From Alphaproteobacteria bacterium (GTDB lineage Bacteria; Pseudomonadota; Alphaproteobacteria; Micavibrionales; Micavibrionaceae): a stretch of DNA of 64,000 nt. This document shows, piece by piece, positions 1 through 10,400 of this stretch; within the stretch, counting starts at the first letter, position 1, and each line of letters begins with the position of its first letter. The DNA lies in assembly GCA_018399685.1 (NCBI GenBank), contig JAGYOK010000004.1:1-64000 (forward strand). Direction: 5' to 3'. The notes beneath the pieces were generated by a model. That model was not told the DNA's origin. It ran no database searches and saw nothing but the letters and a program-made list of their open reading frames with translations. The position numbers and the translations under genes were made by a program.

Positions 1-6
1 CTTCAT

Positions 7-32
7 CCACGGGGCAAGCCCCTTGGTTTTTT
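7..32 (+). terminator. Probable rho-independent terminator
   Basis: A GC-rich hairpin (GGGG CAAG CCCC, extended by CCA/TGG) is followed by a run of T on the plus strand. It would end a plus-strand gene lying to the left of the window. The efflux operon arriving from the right on the minus strand has no T run after this stem, so it is probably not served by it. Confidence 0.4.
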
Positions 33-67
33 CGTGCCTATAAATAAGAACAGTAACGATAGCTCGC

Positions 68-1495
68 TTATTTGGCTTCTTTCCCCTGCCATCCACCACC
101 AAGCGCCTTGTAAACCATAATCAAATCAAGCGCCGCGTTAATCTCGCTTTGCGCAAGCTGGTCTTCAGCTCTCAACAATGTGGCTTCCGCGTTCAACACA
201 TCAAGAAATGTATCAACCCCGGCTTCATAACGCTGGCGCGCCAGAACCGATGATTCTTTACTAGAAAGGGCTGCTCTTTGTAGATAGCTTCTGCGTTCCT
301 CTTCTTTGGAAAAATCACTAATCGCTGTTTGTAACTCCCCCAAAGCCTCAAGAACAGTCTTTTCATAGATCACTAAAGCACGCTGTGCCCGTGCATCGCT
401 CTGCGCAATTCGAGCGCGCACCCGCCCCATATCAAATGCCGCCCAGCTAACACTCGGCCCAACGGAAGCCGCCAGAGCAGACGCTCCAAAGTTAGATAAA
501 TTCGTCGCGGCAAAGCCAAGAGAGCCAATAATATTCACCACAGGAAATTGATAGGAAGAAGCAACATTGTAATCAGCACTAGCCGCTTCAAAGTTATATC
601 TGGCCGCAACAATATCGGGGCGGCGGCACAAAATATCAGATACATTCCCAAGGTTTACAACCACGGGAATACTTGGCAAAGGCTTTACTTCACTAAGAAC
701 GCCCCTCAAGGAATAGGGCATCTGCCCTGTCAAAACAGACAAACGGTTGATATAAGCTGTAACCGCTGCTTCCAATGCAGGGATAGTGCTTTCTGTCAGC
801 TCAAGCTGTGTCAGGGCGCGCGAAACATCAAGCTGCGTCCCCCGCCCGCCTTCTGTCAAACGCTTGGTAAGCTCATATGTCTCCCTTTGGTTCGTAGCAT
901 TCCTTTTGGCAATATTCAGCCGATACTGGGCGCCCCGCAAATGAATATAGTTACTTGCGACCTCGGCGGCCACAGCTACATACGCGCCGTGCAAATCTGC
1001 AATAGAGGCTTGCTCCCGTGCCCCGGCGCCTTCTATTTTTGCAGAAACACGGCCAAATAAATCCAGCTCCCACGAAGCCCCTAAACCAGTGCTATAAGAA
1101 TTAACACTCCGATCAATTACAGGGGTTCCCGTTTCTTTACTTAAATATTGGCGTTGATATGCGCCCTCGGCAGTTACAGTTGGAAAGCGATCGTACCCCT
1201 GCTCACGATAAACTCCGCGCGCTTCTTGCAAATTAGCCAGAGCAATCCCGACATCCTTGTTATGCTCCAACGACCACGAAACAAGGAAATTCAACTGCTC
1301 ATCCTCCAGAGTTTCCCACCATAATTTGACAGGCGCTGCGGCCTCAAACCGCCCATTTCCAAAAGCCTTTAAGTCTGTTTGCTCAAAACCGACAGGAACA
1401 TCAGGCACTCTAGGGTCATGAGTCGTAGTATTACAGGCTCCCAAAGCCAGCACGCATGATGAAATAAGTAACAATGTTTTTATATTAAGCATCAC
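68..1495 (-). CDS. RND efflux outer-membrane channel lipoprotein (NodT/OprM family)
   Basis: A 475-residue TolC-like outer-membrane factor that would form the exit duct of the tripartite pump encoded upstream. The N-terminus is a lipoprotein signal with lipobox LALGAC, so the mature protein is acylated at that Cys (residue 21). The body has the two long alpha-helical outer-membrane-efflux repeats of the OprM/NodT group, with patterns such as SWELDLFGR and RYEAGVDTFLDVLNAE. Its start overlaps the end of the pump gene by 11 bases, indicating translational coupling as the last gene of the operon. The substrate cannot be read from sequence. Confidence 0.93.
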   Translation of the reverse strand: MMLNIKTLLLISSCVLALGACNTTTHDPRVPDVPVGFEQTDLKAFGNGRFEAAAPVKLWWETLEDEQLNFLVSWSLEHNKDVGIALANLQEARGVYREQGYDRFPTVTAEGAYQRQYLSKETGTPVIDRSVNSYSTGLGASWELDLFGRVSAKIEGAGAREQASIADLHGAYVAVAAEVASNYIHLRGAQYRLNIAKRNATNQRETYELTKRLTEGGRGTQLDVSRALTQLELTESTIPALEAAVTAYINRLSVLTGQMPYSLRGVLSEVKPLPSIPVVVNLGNVSDILCRRPDIVAARYNFEAASADYNVASSYQFPVVNIIGSLGFAATNLSNFGASALAASVGPSVSWAAFDMGRVRARIAQSDARAQRALVIYEKTVLEALGELQTAISDFSKEEERRSYLQRAALSSKESSVLARQRYEAGVDTFLDVLNAEATLLRAEDQLAQSEINAALDLIMVYKALGGGWQGKEAK

Positions 1496-4400
1496 TTAAA
1501 AGAGCCTTTTCTTGTTTTTGTTTATTTTTTGCTGATCTGGATATCTTCCGGCATAGCACATAAAACACTGGTGTAAAGAGCAATCCAAAAAGCGTCACAC
1601 CTATCATTCCACTAAACACTGTTAAACCGATAGCCTGACGCATTTCAAAACCTGCCCCGCTTGCAAAAAGCAGCGGAACCACACCCAGAATAAAGGAAAA
1701 CGCCGTCATCAAAATCGGTCGCAACCGGGTCTTGCAAGCTTCAACCGCCGCAGTAAAACGATCCATACCGTGTTCATCTTCATTCTGTCTGGCAAACTCC
1801 ACAATCAAAATAGCGTTCTTGGACGCCAAGCCAATCAACACAATAAAACCGATTTGCGTAAGGATATTATTATCCATACCGGAAATCAAAAGCCCCGCCC
1901 CTGCAGAGAGCAAACACATAGGCACAATCAAGATAATAGCAAGCGGCAATGAAAAGCTCTCATATTGTGCAGAAAGCAGAAGGAATACGAAAAGAACAGC
2001 CAGTGAAAATATAATAACAGCCGTATCCCCGGTAGCTTTTTCCTGATAAGAAAGCTCTGTCCATTCATAACCAAAGCCATCAGGAAGCACCTGACTTGCA
2101 AGCTGTTCCATTCTATCCAGCGCCTGCCCCGAACTAAAACCTTCTACCGTATCCCCGCTTACAGCCGCTGAAGGGTAAAGATTATAACGAGGAATCCGCG
2201 AAGGCCCGGAGGTATCTTTAATCGTCGCCAAAGATCCAATGGGAATCATATCTCCTTCTGAGTTACGTACGCGCAAACGCAAAACATCGTCTTTGGTAAG
2301 ACGGTAAGGCGAATCCGCCTGTCCCATTACTCTGAAAGTCTGCCCCAGGAAATTAAAGTCGTTAATATAGACAGAGCCAAGATTACTTTCCAGCGGGCTA
2401 AAAACATCCCGCATTTCTACTTTCAGGCGGCGAGCCTTCTCCCTGTCAATATCAAGATATACCCTTGGTGTGTTCGTTTCAAAGAAAGTATAGACCGAGG
2501 TTGTTTCCGGCGCCTGATTAGCCGCCATAGCCAACCCCCATACAGCCTGCTCCAAGGCTTGAGGCCCCTTACCCCCGCGATCTTGAATCATCATCTTGAA
2601 ACCACCGGCGCTCCCCATACCTTGAACAGGCGGCGGGGGCACTGTAACAATAAATGCGTCGTCAACAGGAAACATAACCTTATTCATATCGGCGAGAATT
2701 TCATGAAGTTCCCGGCGCGTACCAAGAGGTTTTAACACGGTAAAAATAGCGCCGACATTACTTGCCGTTGTATTAGTCGCAGCAGAATAACCGGCAACCC
2801 CGACTGTGTTCCTGACATCAGGAATAGAAAGTAACGCTTGTGTTGCCTTACTGATAACAGCATCCGTGCGCTCAATAGATGCACCGGAAGGAAGATTTAC
2901 TATCGTGATCGTAATATTTTGATCCTGCGCGGGAATAAAACCTTTTGGTATTTTTGTAAACTGATAGCCGGTTAAAGCGATCAATCCAGCATAAACAATA
3001 ACGACAATAAAACTGATACGAACAAGCTTGCTGACAAGAAAACCATAGCCACCGGAGAGTTTATCCATGAATGTATTAAACAGCCGTGCCGGTGCATGAA
3101 ATAGCCCGCCTTGCTCCTCACCGGAGTTCTTCATGAAGATCACTGCCATAGCCGGACTCAAGGTTAAAGTAACCACCGTAGAAAACATCGTCGCAGCAGC
3201 GATTGTTACGCCAAACTGCTTATAGAACTGCCCGCTTATCCCCTCCATCAATATAGTAGGAAGAAACACCGCGACTAAAACCAGAGACGTTGCAATCAAA
3301 GCTGTACCTACCTCGCTCATAGTATCTCTGGCGGCCTTCCTGATCTCGATGCCTTCCCGCAATTTCCGCTCAATATTTTCTACAACGACAATAGCATCAT
3401 CCACCACAATCCCGATTGCCAGCACCAGCCCAAAAAGAGAAAGCATGTTCAGCGAATACCCGAAAGCAAGCATCAGGGCAAAAGTTCCCACCAGAGAAAT
3501 TGGAATGGCAATCACAGGAATAATTGCCGTACGCCAGCTTTGCAAAAATACAATAATCACCAGCACCACAAGCGCCATGGCAATAAACAGCGTTATAACC
3601 ACTTCATGAATAGACTGCGCGATATACTCTGTTGGATTATAAAGAACATTATATTCAATATCATTCGGGAAGTCTTTTGCCAAAAGCTCCAGCTCATTCA
3701 AAACACGATCAGAAGTTTCAAGAGCATTAGCCCCCGGGCGCATTGTCAGAATAATAACAACAGAAGGATCATCGCCAAGATAACCTCGCGTTACATAGTT
3801 CTCTGCCCCCAACTCGACACGTGCGATATCTTTCAACCGAACCAGCGCACCATTCTCACCGGATTTAACTATAATATCGGCAAACTCCTCGCTTTCGATC
3901 ATACGACCTCTTGTCTGTACGGAAAGCTCGAAAGCATGCTGGCCATTAGCTACGGGAGCCTGATTTAGTGTCCCGCCTGCAACCTGTATATTCTGGGAAC
4001 GCACCGCGTTAATAACATCCTCTGCCGTCATACCCAGCGACGCCATTTTGTCAGGATCAAACCACACGCGCATAGAATAATCGCTGGCGCCATAAACCAT
4101 AGAATTACCAACGCCGTCCAGACGATTAAGCCTGTCACTGATCTGCAATTTGGCATAATTACCTATATAGTTCAGATCATATGTATTGTCTGGAGAGTAT
4201 AAATTTACTGCCATCAAGAAGTCTGGGGAGTTCTTGATAGTCGTAACACCACGCCTTCTAACCTCTTCGGGAAGCCTCGGCTCTGCTGCAGAAACACGAT
4301 TTTGCACAAGCACCTGTGCCGTATCAATATCTGTGCCAGACTTAAACGTAATACTCAGAGACATTGACCCATCATTGGTAGATTGTGAGGACATATAGAT

Positions 4401-4631
4401 CATGTTCTCAACACCGTTGATTTCCTGCTCTAAAGGCGAAGCCACAGTCTCGGCAACTGTTTCAGCATTCGCGCCGGGGTATGAAGCCATAACCTGCACT
4501 TGCGGGGGTGCGATTTCTGGATACTGAGCCACCGGCAAGGCAATATATGAAAGCACGCCCATAACAACAATCAATACAGAGATAACCGTTGCAAAACGTG
4601 GGCGATCAATAAAGAAATGAGAGAACTTCAT
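1485..4631 (-). CDS. RND multidrug efflux pump, inner-membrane transporter (AcrB/MexB, HAE1 family)
   Basis: A 1048-residue proton-driven transporter of normal HAE1 length. It starts MKFSHFFIDRP, the usual first transmembrane helix of AcrB relatives. The proton-relay pair in TM4 is visible as GIVVDDAIVVVENIER (about residues 405-420), and the conserved Lys of TM10 lies in GLASKNAILIVEF. The large periplasmic porter and docking loops are present. The ATG directly follows the TAA of the adaptor gene (TAA-ATG), so the two are coupled. Export of amphiphilic drugs or other toxic compounds is the family role; the specific substrate is unknown. Confidence 0.96.
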   Translation of the reverse strand: MKFSHFFIDRPRFATVISVLIVVMGVLSYIALPVAQYPEIAPPQVQVMASYPGANAETVAETVASPLEQEINGVENMIYMSSQSTNDGSMSLSITFKSGTDIDTAQVLVQNRVSAAEPRLPEEVRRRGVTTIKNSPDFLMAVNLYSPDNTYDLNYIGNYAKLQISDRLNRLDGVGNSMVYGASDYSMRVWFDPDKMASLGMTAEDVINAVRSQNIQVAGGTLNQAPVANGQHAFELSVQTRGRMIESEEFADIIVKSGENGALVRLKDIARVELGAENYVTRGYLGDDPSVVIILTMRPGANALETSDRVLNELELLAKDFPNDIEYNVLYNPTEYIAQSIHEVVITLFIAMALVVLVIIVFLQSWRTAIIPVIAIPISLVGTFALMLAFGYSLNMLSLFGLVLAIGIVVDDAIVVVENIERKLREGIEIRKAARDTMSEVGTALIATSLVLVAVFLPTILMEGISGQFYKQFGVTIAAATMFSTVVTLTLSPAMAVIFMKNSGEEQGGLFHAPARLFNTFMDKLSGGYGFLVSKLVRISFIVVIVYAGLIALTGYQFTKIPKGFIPAQDQNITITIVNLPSGASIERTDAVISKATQALLSIPDVRNTVGVAGYSAATNTTASNVGAIFTVLKPLGTRRELHEILADMNKVMFPVDDAFIVTVPPPPVQGMGSAGGFKMMIQDRGGKGPQALEQAVWGLAMAANQAPETTSVYTFFETNTPRVYLDIDREKARRLKVEMRDVFSPLESNLGSVYINDFNFLGQTFRVMGQADSPYRLTKDDVLRLRVRNSEGDMIPIGSLATIKDTSGPSRIPRYNLYPSAAVSGDTVEGFSSGQALDRMEQLASQVLPDGFGYEWTELSYQEKATGDTAVIIFSLAVLFVFLLLSAQYESFSLPLAIILIVPMCLLSAGAGLLISGMDNNILTQIGFIVLIGLASKNAILIVEFARQNEDEHGMDRFTAAVEACKTRLRPILMTAFSFILGVVPLLFASGAGFEMRQAIGLTVFSGMIGVTLFGLLFTPVFYVLCRKISRSAKNKQKQEKALLSDA

Positions 4632-5795
4632 TTATTCGGCCTCCCCGACTTCAGCACTTGATTGCTGCTGCTCTGCCATAGCCGCCGCATCAAGAGGCAC
4701 AATCAAAGTGCCGGGCTGACGAATCATGTGCAACCCGCCCACTATAATGCGGTCTTCAGCACTTAACCCCTCATGAACAATCTGCATACCGTCACCGGTA
4801 ACATCGCCAAGAGTTACATATTTGCGTACAGCTTTGTTATCTCCATCCAGCGCATAGACATATTTGAGGTTCTGATCTGTCGCTATAATTTTTTGAGGGA
4901 TAAGCACCCTCTCACTCGGAGCACCTTTCGCTATACGCAAGCGCGCAAACATCCCCGGCTCAAAAATAGCCTGCTCATTATCAAAGACAGCGCGCGCCTG
5001 AATCGTACCCGTATCCAAAGCCAGCTCATTATCAAGAAAATTGATTTTACCTTCATGAACAAACTCATCCTCATCTTGAAGGCGCACATAAACCGGATAG
5101 CCTTTAAGCATATCCTGAGCATCCGTCTCTCTTTTACGGGCACGCAGATAATTCAACATATCCGTCTCGCTGGCTTCAAAATAAAACTCAATCGGAGATG
5201 TTGAAACCAATGTTGTTAACAAGGTTGAATCTCCACTAACCAAATTGCCAACATCAATGCGGTTATTGCTGATCCTTCCAGTAAAAGGAGCCTTCACTTG
5301 GGTGAATTCTAAATCCAGATTTGCCTTATCCAATTCCGCTCGCGTTGTTTGCATAGCTTGCACGCGCGCATCATAATCCTCTTCAGAAATAGCTCTGCTG
5401 GAGCGCAGCTTTTTAGCCCGTTTATACTCAGCATAAGTAGCGTCATAGTTTGCCTGTGCACCATCTACAGCTATCTGGTAAGGGCGTGGGTCAATAACAA
5501 ACAAAACATCGCCTTCATTCACAATCTGACCATCTTCAAACTTAACCTCGTCAAGATAACCACTCACACGGGCGCGAATTTCCACGCGCCGCATTGCCTG
5601 AAAACGCCCGGTAAATTCCCTCCACTCGGTCACTTCGCGCACCTGCGGGTGCTCTACTCTGGCCGGAATTCCTTCCTGCGACATCGCCGCCATACCGTCA
5701 CCAGCCGCCGGTTTTTCTGATTTATCGTTACAAGCCGAAAGCGACATCGCCGCCATAAGTGCCAAAACCAACAGACGCGATTGTTTGAAAAGCAT
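4632..5795 (-). CDS. RND efflux periplasmic adaptor subunit (AcrA/MexA family)
   Basis: A 387-residue membrane-fusion protein that links the RND pump to the outer-membrane channel. A lipoprotein signal with lipobox LSAC is followed by a lipoyl half-motif (RRVEIRARVSGYLDEV), a coiled-coil hairpin around residues 100-160, the second lipoyl half (VKAPFTGRISNNRIDVG) and a beta-barrel region (GMFARLRI). It is third in the operon after tetR and the SDR gene, 48 bases downstream of the SDR stop and immediately before the pump gene. Confidence 0.95.
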   Translation of the reverse strand: MLFKQSRLLVLALMAAMSLSACNDKSEKPAAGDGMAAMSQEGIPARVEHPQVREVTEWREFTGRFQAMRRVEIRARVSGYLDEVKFEDGQIVNEGDVLFVIDPRPYQIAVDGAQANYDATYAEYKRAKKLRSSRAISEEDYDARVQAMQTTRAELDKANLDLEFTQVKAPFTGRISNNRIDVGNLVSGDSTLLTTLVSTSPIEFYFEASETDMLNYLRARKRETDAQDMLKGYPVYVRLQDEDEFVHEGKINFLDNELALDTGTIQARAVFDNEQAIFEPGMFARLRIAKGAPSERVLIPQKIIATDQNLKYVYALDGDNKAVRKYVTLGDVTGDGMQIVHEGLSAEDRIIVGGLHMIRQPGTLIVPLDAAAMAEQQQSSAEVGEAE

Positions 5796-5843
5796 TACTC
5801 TTTCCCTTTCATATAAGTAAAAACTCTAAGGGAGGCTTGACTT

Positions 5844-6725
5844 CTATATACTAAATTCATAATCAAGCAACTCCTCACTCTTTTTCCAAAGCCGCCCGGC
5901 AATTACCGGATCTTTCGAATACTCGGTTCTATTGGCTCTACCCGGAAGGCCTTTAAGATCCAACACTCCTTGCGGGCCAATATACTCTCCACCTTTGACA
6001 TCTTTTTCCAGCGCAGCATACAAAACCGAACGAGCTGCACTTTCATTCGAATGCCCAACAAAAGGCGCAAAAATATACTTTAGTAAAAAACGCCTTAATC
6101 CGTGCATTTCATCAAATATACCGGTTTCCGTACCGCCAGGATGTGCACAAACAGAAAGTATCTTCTTTCCTGCGCCATCCAATCTGCGCTGCAACTCGTC
6201 AGAAAACATCAAACAAGCCAGCTTGGACTGGTTATATCCCTCACCCATTTTCAGGCAGTTCCGGTCATTCAGATCAGCCAAATCAATAACCGCACTTTTA
6301 TGAGCAACACTGCTTACCGATACAATACGGGATTCGATGCTATCGGGGATTATATCAATAAGCAACGCCGTAAGATAAAAATGCCCCAGATAATTCACGC
6401 CAAACTGCGCTTCAAAGCCATCTTCTGTACGCTCACCGTTATATCGTAATATAGCTGCATTATTAATCAAAATATCCAGATGCTTGTATTTTTTTCTGAA
6501 AGTAACTGCGAAATCTCTGACCGATGAAAGACTGTTTAGATCAAGCAAAATAATGTCCAGTCTTGCCTCCGGCACACACAGTGATATCCTTTGCCTCGCG
6601 GCTTCAGCCCGATCCTGTGAGCGGCAGGCCATCACCACAACATAGCCAAGCGCCGCCATCCCTACAGCCGTCTCGAATCCTACGCCGCTATTAGCACCAG
6701 TTATGACAGCCACCTTCTGTTTCAT
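5844..6725 (-). CDS. Short-chain dehydrogenase/reductase (retinol dehydrogenase-like)
   Basis: A 293-residue NAD(P)-dependent oxidoreductase with the classical SDR landmarks: cofactor-binding TGANSGVG near residue 10, NNAA near residue 88, a Ser in VSVSSVAH and the catalytic pair in YNQSK. Length and overall pattern resemble the retinol-dehydrogenase/WW-oxidoreductase-like subgroup. The start codon overlaps the stop of the TetR gene (ATGA type). Its place between a regulator and a drug pump suggests it modifies the same class of compound that the pump exports, but that is inference. Confidence 0.9.
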   Translation of the reverse strand: MKQKVAVITGANSGVGFETAVGMAALGYVVVMACRSQDRAEAARQRISLCVPEARLDIILLDLNSLSSVRDFAVTFRKKYKHLDILINNAAILRYNGERTEDGFEAQFGVNYLGHFYLTALLIDIIPDSIESRIVSVSSVAHKSAVIDLADLNDRNCLKMGEGYNQSKLACLMFSDELQRRLDGAGKKILSVCAHPGGTETGIFDEMHGLRRFLLKYIFAPFVGHSNESAARSVLYAALEKDVKGGEYIGPQGVLDLKGLPGRANRTEYSKDPVIAGRLWKKSEELLDYEFSI

Positions 6726-7285
6726 ACTGAAATACCCTTAACGTATATTTCAAAACTTATTCTTGTAAACCTGTCCACATCCGCCTTTTTCAATTTATTA
6801 GACTGTATATATGAAACCGTCGCATCCAACTGCCCGCGTGCAATTTCAGACAACAAATCCAAGGGTAAGTCCTTTATAATATTGTCTTTAATACCCTGCT
6901 CCATATTCTCATCAATCACGGCAAAGAAATTGTCAATTTTCTTAAACACGCTTTCACTCACAATTTGTGATGATTTGAGTAAACCAAGTACCTTGTATTC
7001 CAAAAGATTTTTCTGCGCCCAGTAAATATAAGCGCTCCAGACATGGAAAAAAATCTCTTCCATATCTCTGCTTCTGTCCAAATCAACAAATATCTCGGCA
7101 GCCATTTTCTCTGCGATAAAAAAGCAAACATCATCAATGAGATTCTGCTTTGTATCGAAGTAATTAAACAAAGTACCATTAGAAACACCGGCCTCTTTGG
7201 CAATTTTAGCCGTAGGAACCCCGACGCCCTCCTCGGCAAAAAGCTGGATAGCTGCATTAATAATCAATATCTTTTTATCATTCAT
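6722..7285 (-). CDS. TetR/AcrR-family transcriptional regulator
   Basis: A 187-residue regulator, first gene of the efflux operon. Residues 1-50 form a TetR DNA-binding domain: AAIQLFAEEGVG, then PTAKIAKEAGVSNGTLFNYF, the recognition helix region. The remaining helices form the ligand-binding and dimerisation part. The reading frame stays open to a TTG at 7369, but that start lies inside a palindrome that looks like the operator, so the ATG at 7285 (MNDKKILIINAA) is chosen. It probably represses itself and the four downstream genes, with release by a pump substrate. Confidence 0.9.
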   Translation of the reverse strand: MNDKKILIINAAIQLFAEEGVGVPTAKIAKEAGVSNGTLFNYFDTKQNLIDDVCFFIAEKMAAEIFVDLDRSRDMEEIFFHVWSAYIYWAQKNLLEYKVLGLLKSSQIVSESVFKKIDNFFAVIDENMEQGIKDNIIKDLPLDLLSEIARGQLDATVSYIQSNKLKKADVDRFTRISFEIYVKGISV

Positions 7286-7354
7286 ATCCCGACTCGCCAA
7301 AAATGACCTATCTGTAAGCCACTGATACGTCAAGCCAATCCGTCTAACATAGAC

Positions 7355-7368
7355 TGACTGGTTAGTCA
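7355..7368 (-). promoter_or_regulatory. Palindromic operator candidate overlapping the efflux operon promoter
   Basis: The inverted repeat TGACT-GGTT-AGTCA lies 70 bases before the chosen tetR ATG. On the minus strand it contains TTGACT, a good -35, followed 17 bases later by TAGACG, a weak -10. Overlap of a palindrome with the -35 box just before a TetR gene is the usual autorepression layout for this family. Binding is inferred. Confidence 0.55.
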
Positions 7369-7455
7369 ATTAGCGTCTTGTAAGTTTTTCCGTTTAACAA
7401 TAGAGGGGAGGGATATTTAAAAAACAGGATAGATCGATGCGCAGTGTTATCCTTT

Positions 7456-10400
7456 TTAAGGAATTACTACTTTGGAAACCTTGGAGATATTTTTGTACTC
7501 CCCCGTTGGTGTGAACCTGTCAGGGATAACGAATTCCTCGTCTTCGTATTCCTCTACCTCATATTTTTCTTCTTCGACTTCTTCCTCCATCTCTGGCTCA
7601 TACTTGTCATCTTCTTCCAGAAGTAATGAATCACCTGTGATGTCAATCGGCGCCACAGTAGCAATATAGACCTTCTCGGGCTCGCCCTCTTCTTCTGCCC
7701 CCTCATCCAAAATCTCTTCTTCATCTGAGCGATCTTCTTCGATTAAGAGGTCTTCTACAAAAACCGGCAGATCAACAATCCCCTCCGTTGCTTTAGCAAT
7801 CTTCAAAACCTCAACCTCCTGCAAAGGTTCTTTTCTGGCGAACACACTCATATAAGTCGGCATTATCTCCACCTTGCAGTACAATTCACGTGCTATAAGG
7901 CTGCGGCACATTGAATAGGCCTCATCAAGGGTTTTATCTTTAAGCCCGATACGCAATGTATGTTTACCGGTTTTAACATCAGCATAGCTTTCAGTCGGCA
8001 AAACCATCGGCTCTGTATATTTTTCCCCTAATATTTTCCCATAACGTGAGCGCAATTTATACCATACCAGCGACATAAGCAGTCTTGAATTATACTCACC
8101 AAGATTAAGAGCTATATCCAACCTTTCATCGTCAAAAGATACATGAGGGTGACGTTCCTTATAATCCTGCAACCCCACAACGATTTCACTGGGTATATCC
8201 CCCTCTCCCATATCAACAAATATCTTATGGTCATAGATCAGTGTTCCTTCATAAGTAATCTCGATCGGCTCCGGCTTGGGGCGAATAATATTCTTACGCC
8301 GCGCGCTTTCTTCACTAATCATAAGATAATAGCGACCGGGGGGAACATTGCTGAAATAATAAAACCCGTCAATATCTGTTGTGACCTCCTGCTCTACCTC
8401 TCCCATATCATTATAAAGCAGCAGCTCTATGTTCCGCAGAGGCACTGGCTGAGCCGCAGCAACATCTGAAACAGCTTTCACATCCGCTGTCTCTTGATCC
8501 TTAATTAAATCCTTTTGATACTCTTCTAAAGAAGAGTCAAACTCCTGCTCTTCGCCTATTTCCGGCGCAACTCCCGAAGCAGGCTCAATCTGCGCAACAT
8601 CAGACGATTCAAGCGCTTCACCTTCTAAAAGCTCCCCTTCAGGCGCTTCTTCAGGCAAAGGAACAACTTTCGCATAAACCGTACCGTCAATCTCCCCTGA
8701 CATATGTATTGGAAACTCAATTCTGGCCACATAACCCTGACGCGGCAAAATCGACACCCCTTCAAAACCTGGAATCCACGCCGGATCAGGTAAAGATTCT
8801 TTATCAACAAATACATCCGTCAAACGCAAATTAATCATACGGGAGAACAGAGCGATCCCGTCTTCTCCAGTCACTTCCCTGCGCCCGTTTTGAGGAGCTG
8901 TAACAACCACACCTTCCAAAGGCTCGTCATCACCATTAAATTCCCCATCACCGTTTTTATCCATATAAACAAAAGCACTGGCGAATGCGTGATTGGTAAT
9001 GCTTCTGTCAAACATCTTAATATCGCCGCTGACAGGCTCACGCGTGAAACCAAAGCGAGTGCTTAGCCCCGCATATAATTCATCATTTGTGTCATAGCTG
9101 ATACTTGGCGATATGCGGACAAACCCTGCCTGCCAGTCCAACCTGCTCTCATACTCGACCAGTGACTGGTTTGCATCTTTGGTAACGCTGAAATCAAAGT
9201 CCAGCTTGTTATTGATTCTTCTGGAATAAGTAGCAGACAGCGATTCAACTCTGGCGTCCGGCTCAATTTCATAATTTCCTGTCACCCTGACATTATTCTT
9301 GCCTTTACCTGCAGAAACATTAACCGTTGAATCAAGCGTATCATCCACAAGGCTGCTTCCTGTCGCGTGACGAAGATCAGCACCAACGGAGATATTCCGC
9401 CAATTACCATGCACACCGAAATTCGATGATAATGAAAAATCCCCATCACTGGCTTTTTCATAGTTTATGCCTGCGTAATAATTAGGATTAAATATCTCCC
9501 CGAAAGGAAGAGGACCATTGACATTCAGTGCATTTTTATAAACATCTAATTCGTACTCCGAACTATCCCCTTTATCATCAAAATTGGCTCCGCGCCAATT
9601 CCCGATATAGCTAAGCCCATGATCTCCAAAATCGCGTCGAACAGAAAGCTCGGCAGCCGCATCTCCCTCATCATCCACGGCCACATCTGCATTGATTAGT
9701 GCCTGATTACGAATCAATGAAAGCCCCACAATACCAACAGCATCACGTTTGCCATCGTTATTATTACTACGGAACCCTGCACTACCCGTAAGCCCATCAC
9801 CCAATGGTTTTTCATATAGAGCAGAAATATTCATACTTCCGCTATCGGGATCTGATCCTTTTAAAGTTTTATCTATATATGTGCCTTTACCATCAAAACT
9901 TAAAGACACGTCGTATATTCCCTTACCCCTTGTAAGCAAATTTCTGTCAAACGGCACAAACACCGTTTCCTCGTGTCTTTCCCCCTGAGGCCCATAGAAA
10001 ACAAGCCTGAAATTGTTATCATCCTGATAAAGGATAACATCATCGAAACTGTAAAATCCGGATTCATCAATATTAATAATGCCCAGATATTGTGTATTAC
10101 GGTAAAGCTCGACATCCCATCCGGGTATAGCATTACCGGATATTACTGTAGTTGGTCGGGTAAACGTCCGCCGCGGGTCTGTATTAGTCACACGCACACC
10201 AAGCTCGCGCGCCGTATTCCCTCCTAAAGGAGTTTGCACAGTTGTAACATCACCAGCTTCAAAGCGCTTGGCCTCAAGCCCTCCGAGCAAATCTCCTTCC
10301 AGCGAATCCCTGTGATATGTTGCGCGCACTCTGGATATCTGGCGCTCATCATCTATAGAAGTTTGCGTTTTTAATGTCCCCTTGGCGAAATCTCCAGCCG

